NCBI RefSeq assembly: GCF_000166275.1
Contig: NZ_CM001023.1
Location: forward strand, 3,165,001-3,229,000
Length of the DNA stretch: 64,000 nt
Origin: Algoriphagus machipongonensis
GTDB taxonomy: Bacteria; Bacteroidota; Bacteroidia; Cytophagales; Cyclobacteriaceae
Reading direction: 5' to 3'
Both the position numbers and the translations under genes were made by a program. This document shows positions 62,701 to 64,000 of this stretch, piece after piece (position 1 is the first letter of the stretch; every line of letters begins with the position of its first letter). The notes under the pieces are model-generated. The model searched no databases. It saw only the letters and a program-made list of their open reading frames with translations, and had not been told where the DNA came from.

Positions 62701-64000
62701 AGCAATCCTTTCCTGATGACTATTGACAAACCTCGTAGGTCCTCCATCATTTGGATAATAGTTGTACAAAATCGGTGGGTCTCCTGGCTTTCCTGTTCCG
62801 GGAGGAGTCATATTCAACACCGGCTCCCAAGCGACTTGAGGCATCATGAAAAGCCTCGTCATAGCTCCTGGGGCAATAACCTCCATTCCTTCCACGGAAA
62901 TAAGCTGCCCATTAGTCTGAGTGACGACAGCTTCATGTTCAGATAAAGAATGTGCCACACCGGTGGTTACTCTTTCCCTTAATGGCATTCCAATGCTAAC
63001 TCCTAGTTGATTGGCATTAGAACTCACATCTAATAAGGCGAAGAACTCTTGTTCATAAGTCCTATTAAAAGGCACAAGCTGATCTTCATAAGGAGGCAAT
63101 CCATTATCAGAAGCCGCCGCAGTAGATTTGAGCGTTTCCATCACAGGCTGAGAAGCTAGTTGGCTAATTGCACCACTACTGGCAGCCACACCTGTTACCT
63201 CTGCATTTGTTACAGAAGTATTATTGTTTGTGTTAGGTCCAAAATAAAACTTGACCTCAACTTTATCCAATTCCTCATCGATGGGTTCCTGACTGATTTG
63301 GCAAACCAACCAACTTCTGATTCCTTGAAATCCTTTTTTAGCATTACCAAATTGCCTTGCAAAAATCCCCAGGTTCGCTACATAAGGATCCGGCAATGTT
63401 GGCATGTAACTTAGCATACCAAATACTAAGAAGGTCTGGCTCTTCACGATTTTCTTCCAATCAGATGAGCATTCTCCAAATACAAGAGCACCATTTGCAG
63501 GAGAGATCGTGAACAATGCGTTTTCTAAAGCAATTGCTATGCTCTTAAAATCCGGTACTTTATCAAATGGTAACTTGTTGTCCCATAATATATTATCATC
63601 AAAAAGATAAATTAAATTCTTGGCGTCTGAACCAGCCAAAATCAATGCTGAATTTTTCGTTTTTATTGAAACAGGTAAGCCGTTGACTTGTACCGGTCTA
63701 TCTACATTGACCGTACTATTTGCAGTAACAGCAATCATCTCTGTTCCTTCAGCCAAGGAATTGTATAAAAACAGAGAGCCTTTCCTAAAGGCTAGGGAAA
63801 CGGAGGTTCCATGCTCATTCAATTCATCTTTCCAGTGGCCTATTTCCTGAAATGCCCCTTCTCCATTGGAAAGTAAATCAGTTATTCCAATTCTTCCACT
63901 ATCCACTAACAAAAATGGATTTTCTAACTTGACATTCTTTCCACTAAGCTCTTTCCAACTAAACTTCAACCCCTCTTTTAGTTGTTGAAGAAAACCTCCT
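59791..64000 (-). CDS. Giant protein of unknown function, 5' end outside the window
   Basis: At least 1392 residues; the frame stays open to the window edge (ten more codons without stop), so the TTG at 63969 is unlikely to be the true start. I recognise no family. Around 600-650 is a compact region GRTGHEVIQVKSIVYPWG then RVVRTITLFRTSSGFVFRTD with alternating strands; near 826-845 is FVASTRGSVVLPKDGSWS. The last ~210 residues, from about 1183 (RLEAGLALGVYFNAALKVT), are Gly/Val-rich with alternating small and hydrophobic residues (GGLEVMCVTIGAATIYAVGS, FGFGANISVGLPVVGNVSVT), ending FEETWQESRQIA. No signal peptide can be judged. It precedes the 1374-residue gene by 21 nt. Confidence 0.83.
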   Translation of the reverse strand, partial: GGFLQQLKEGLKFSWKELSGKNVKLENPFLLVDSGRIGITDLLSNGEGAFQEIGHWKDELNEHGTSVSLAFRKGSLFLYNSLAEGTEMIAVTANSTVNVDRPVQVNGLPVSIKTKNSALILAGSDAKNLIYLFDDNILWDNKLPFDKVPDFKSIAIALENALFTISPANGALVFGECSSDWKKIVKSQTFLVFGMLSYMPTLPDPYVANLGIFARQFGNAKKGFQGIRSWLVCQISQEPIDEELDKVEVKFYFGPNTNNNTSVTNAEVTGVAASSGAISQLASQPVMETLKSTAAASDNGLPPYEDQLVPFNRTYEQEFFALLDVSSNANQLGVSIGMPLRERVTTGVAHSLSEHEAVVTQTNGQLISVEGMEVIAPGAMTRLFMMPQVAWEPVLNMTPPGTGKPGDPPILYNYYPNDGGPTRFVNSHQERIALSPKPLVSFILDKYQKKETPVNAQFTLPFGLKALAELSHTNSRETIKPTLENIRPNFPNDLQGGIQIRATAGDYGKKFNSEPKKNDSPMFAGFTVQLANVLGANGAATGASTLGQSVTEIFNGEFFVNQGNPSQLTERGVPVSKIDFTGYGTSTFSKWLSPSAAIAQTSQSRFDVMLGRTGHEVIQVKSIVYPWGIRVVRTITLFRTSSGFVFRTDSGWQPESDGQFDFRYKYIDKTVAGDPEKEETPYELHPGTLRGLYNISNIKEDGTVADFVAKNNIGTNQDYINVFGEKVTNLGSPFDQEVKCVAVYFDADVSIENLVQGHKEGKTPAKKILGYVQLSPPGVPLTPVQLRQLLALQGGLIGGDVDCVMDVGGTGQMMQINRFDISPSEKPGNSSTDPIFVASTRGSVVLPKDGSWSMVQHETGSGEVTPLPPHIPIPLIRMGKWVKESVVSQTDVNNNLLRLAHPLEILRDPVAETINYGYLQSTSTQKALFLTPSYRKGISKLMSKTPPIFSDAYKLMNGSSIFPNVGDAYSNYGKAMALLDGVDEQGNKVKAFIENAAVDGGRKVLELMEITAKEEAGQVVEKGFKLLSGEANSALNKALAFDVPNFDPLYLVDMDSLKIYIEYKATQGQPGNKQYVDSKLNFDVDSFANDLADTWKSKVNNVGMVVDLGSFERLVTIKGNFDAGKGKETGYAGDKDNPGPLDGIPLPEVEFSPALEPVIELLQMLAALSTGDYGAVMRKGLQIAMSNAGEIWEYKFEAKKEIPLIRFPPEDSVYNSPQCPLRLEAGLALGVYFNAALKVTNDPKQLLPTAGGFVQFNGGLEVMCVTIGAATIYAVGSVEVKIACDTKIGPSLMMKFGFGANISVGLPVVGNVSVTYMVGCEMYADANVIEVTAFMLFKGHANLLGGIVSVTIYIEASGSVKRISSPERTECTASVTFGLDISICFIINISFEETWQESRQIA

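Noticed and set aside
1..64000. tRNA, rRNA, insertion sequences, prophage and CRISPR arrays
   Set aside because: I looked through the intergenic stretches and ORF products and saw no transposase, integrase, phage structural gene, cloverleaf or repeat-spacer pattern; small tRNAs could be missed by eye.

Overview
The window looks like chromosomal DNA from a marine or aquatic Bacteroidota, most likely order Cytophagales, family Cyclobacteriaceae (Algoriphagus-like). The grounds are AT-rich DNA, promoters of the TTG-N19-20-TAnnTTTG type, methionine synthase split into two genes, a PadR regulator with a permease carrying an N-terminal prefix domain, an old-style mix of short operons, and many secreted or lipoprotein orphans. 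The family assignment is inference from gene content. I see no rRNA, tRNA, insertion sequence, prophage or CRISPR array.

Layout. 1-7.5 kb: 3' part of a thiolase, a secreted MORN-like repeat protein, purC, a STAS protein overlapping RNase Z, a queuosine-precursor transporter, and a DEAD-box RNA helicase with its own promoter. 7.6-10.6 kb (minus): a PadR regulator and a large FtsX/MacB-type permease, with a long inverted repeat over the promoter. 10.7-13 kb: rsmE, a MerR regulator and dprA. 13-14.4 kb (minus): a PepSY membrane protein and HMG-CoA lyase. 14.7 kb: a lipoprotein. 15.3-20.2 kb (minus): a methionine operon (metH N-terminal half, metH C-terminal half, metF) behind a clear SAM-I riboswitch. 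20.3-26 kb (minus): an outer-membrane-type protein, a single-domain response regulator and a 1283-residue multi-PAS histidine kinase.

26-34 kb: a YbjQ protein, a thioredoxin-like ferredoxin with a DUF819 permease, a CoA-type Nudix hydrolase with a lipoprotein, isocitrate dehydrogenase kinase/phosphatase (aceK), a TIGR02757 protein, a membrane-anchored orphan, and a triple-LysM protein with a C-terminal barrel-like domain. 34-44 kb (plus): NfeD, truncated hemoglobin, plsC, gatC, a giant TPR membrane protein, an ABC ATPase, a cobalamin adenosyltransferase, ilvE, a secreted orphan, and prfB with the classical programmed +1 frameshift. 44-55.5 kb: an MFS transporter, M24 peptidase, MATE pump, Nudix hydrolase, Lrp regulator, TPR protein, a DUF4394 tandem lipoprotein, and a TauE/SafE permease, universal stress protein and Crp/Fnr regulator. 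The TauE and Crp promoters carry the same FNR-like palindrome at exactly the same spacing from the -7 box.

55.6-64 kb (minus) holds the least understood part: two very large, adjacent ORFs of 1374 and at least 1392 residues that match no family I can name. They form the end of an operon closed by a strong terminator, and the first runs off the window edge. If the window contains an undescribed system, this pair is the best candidate.
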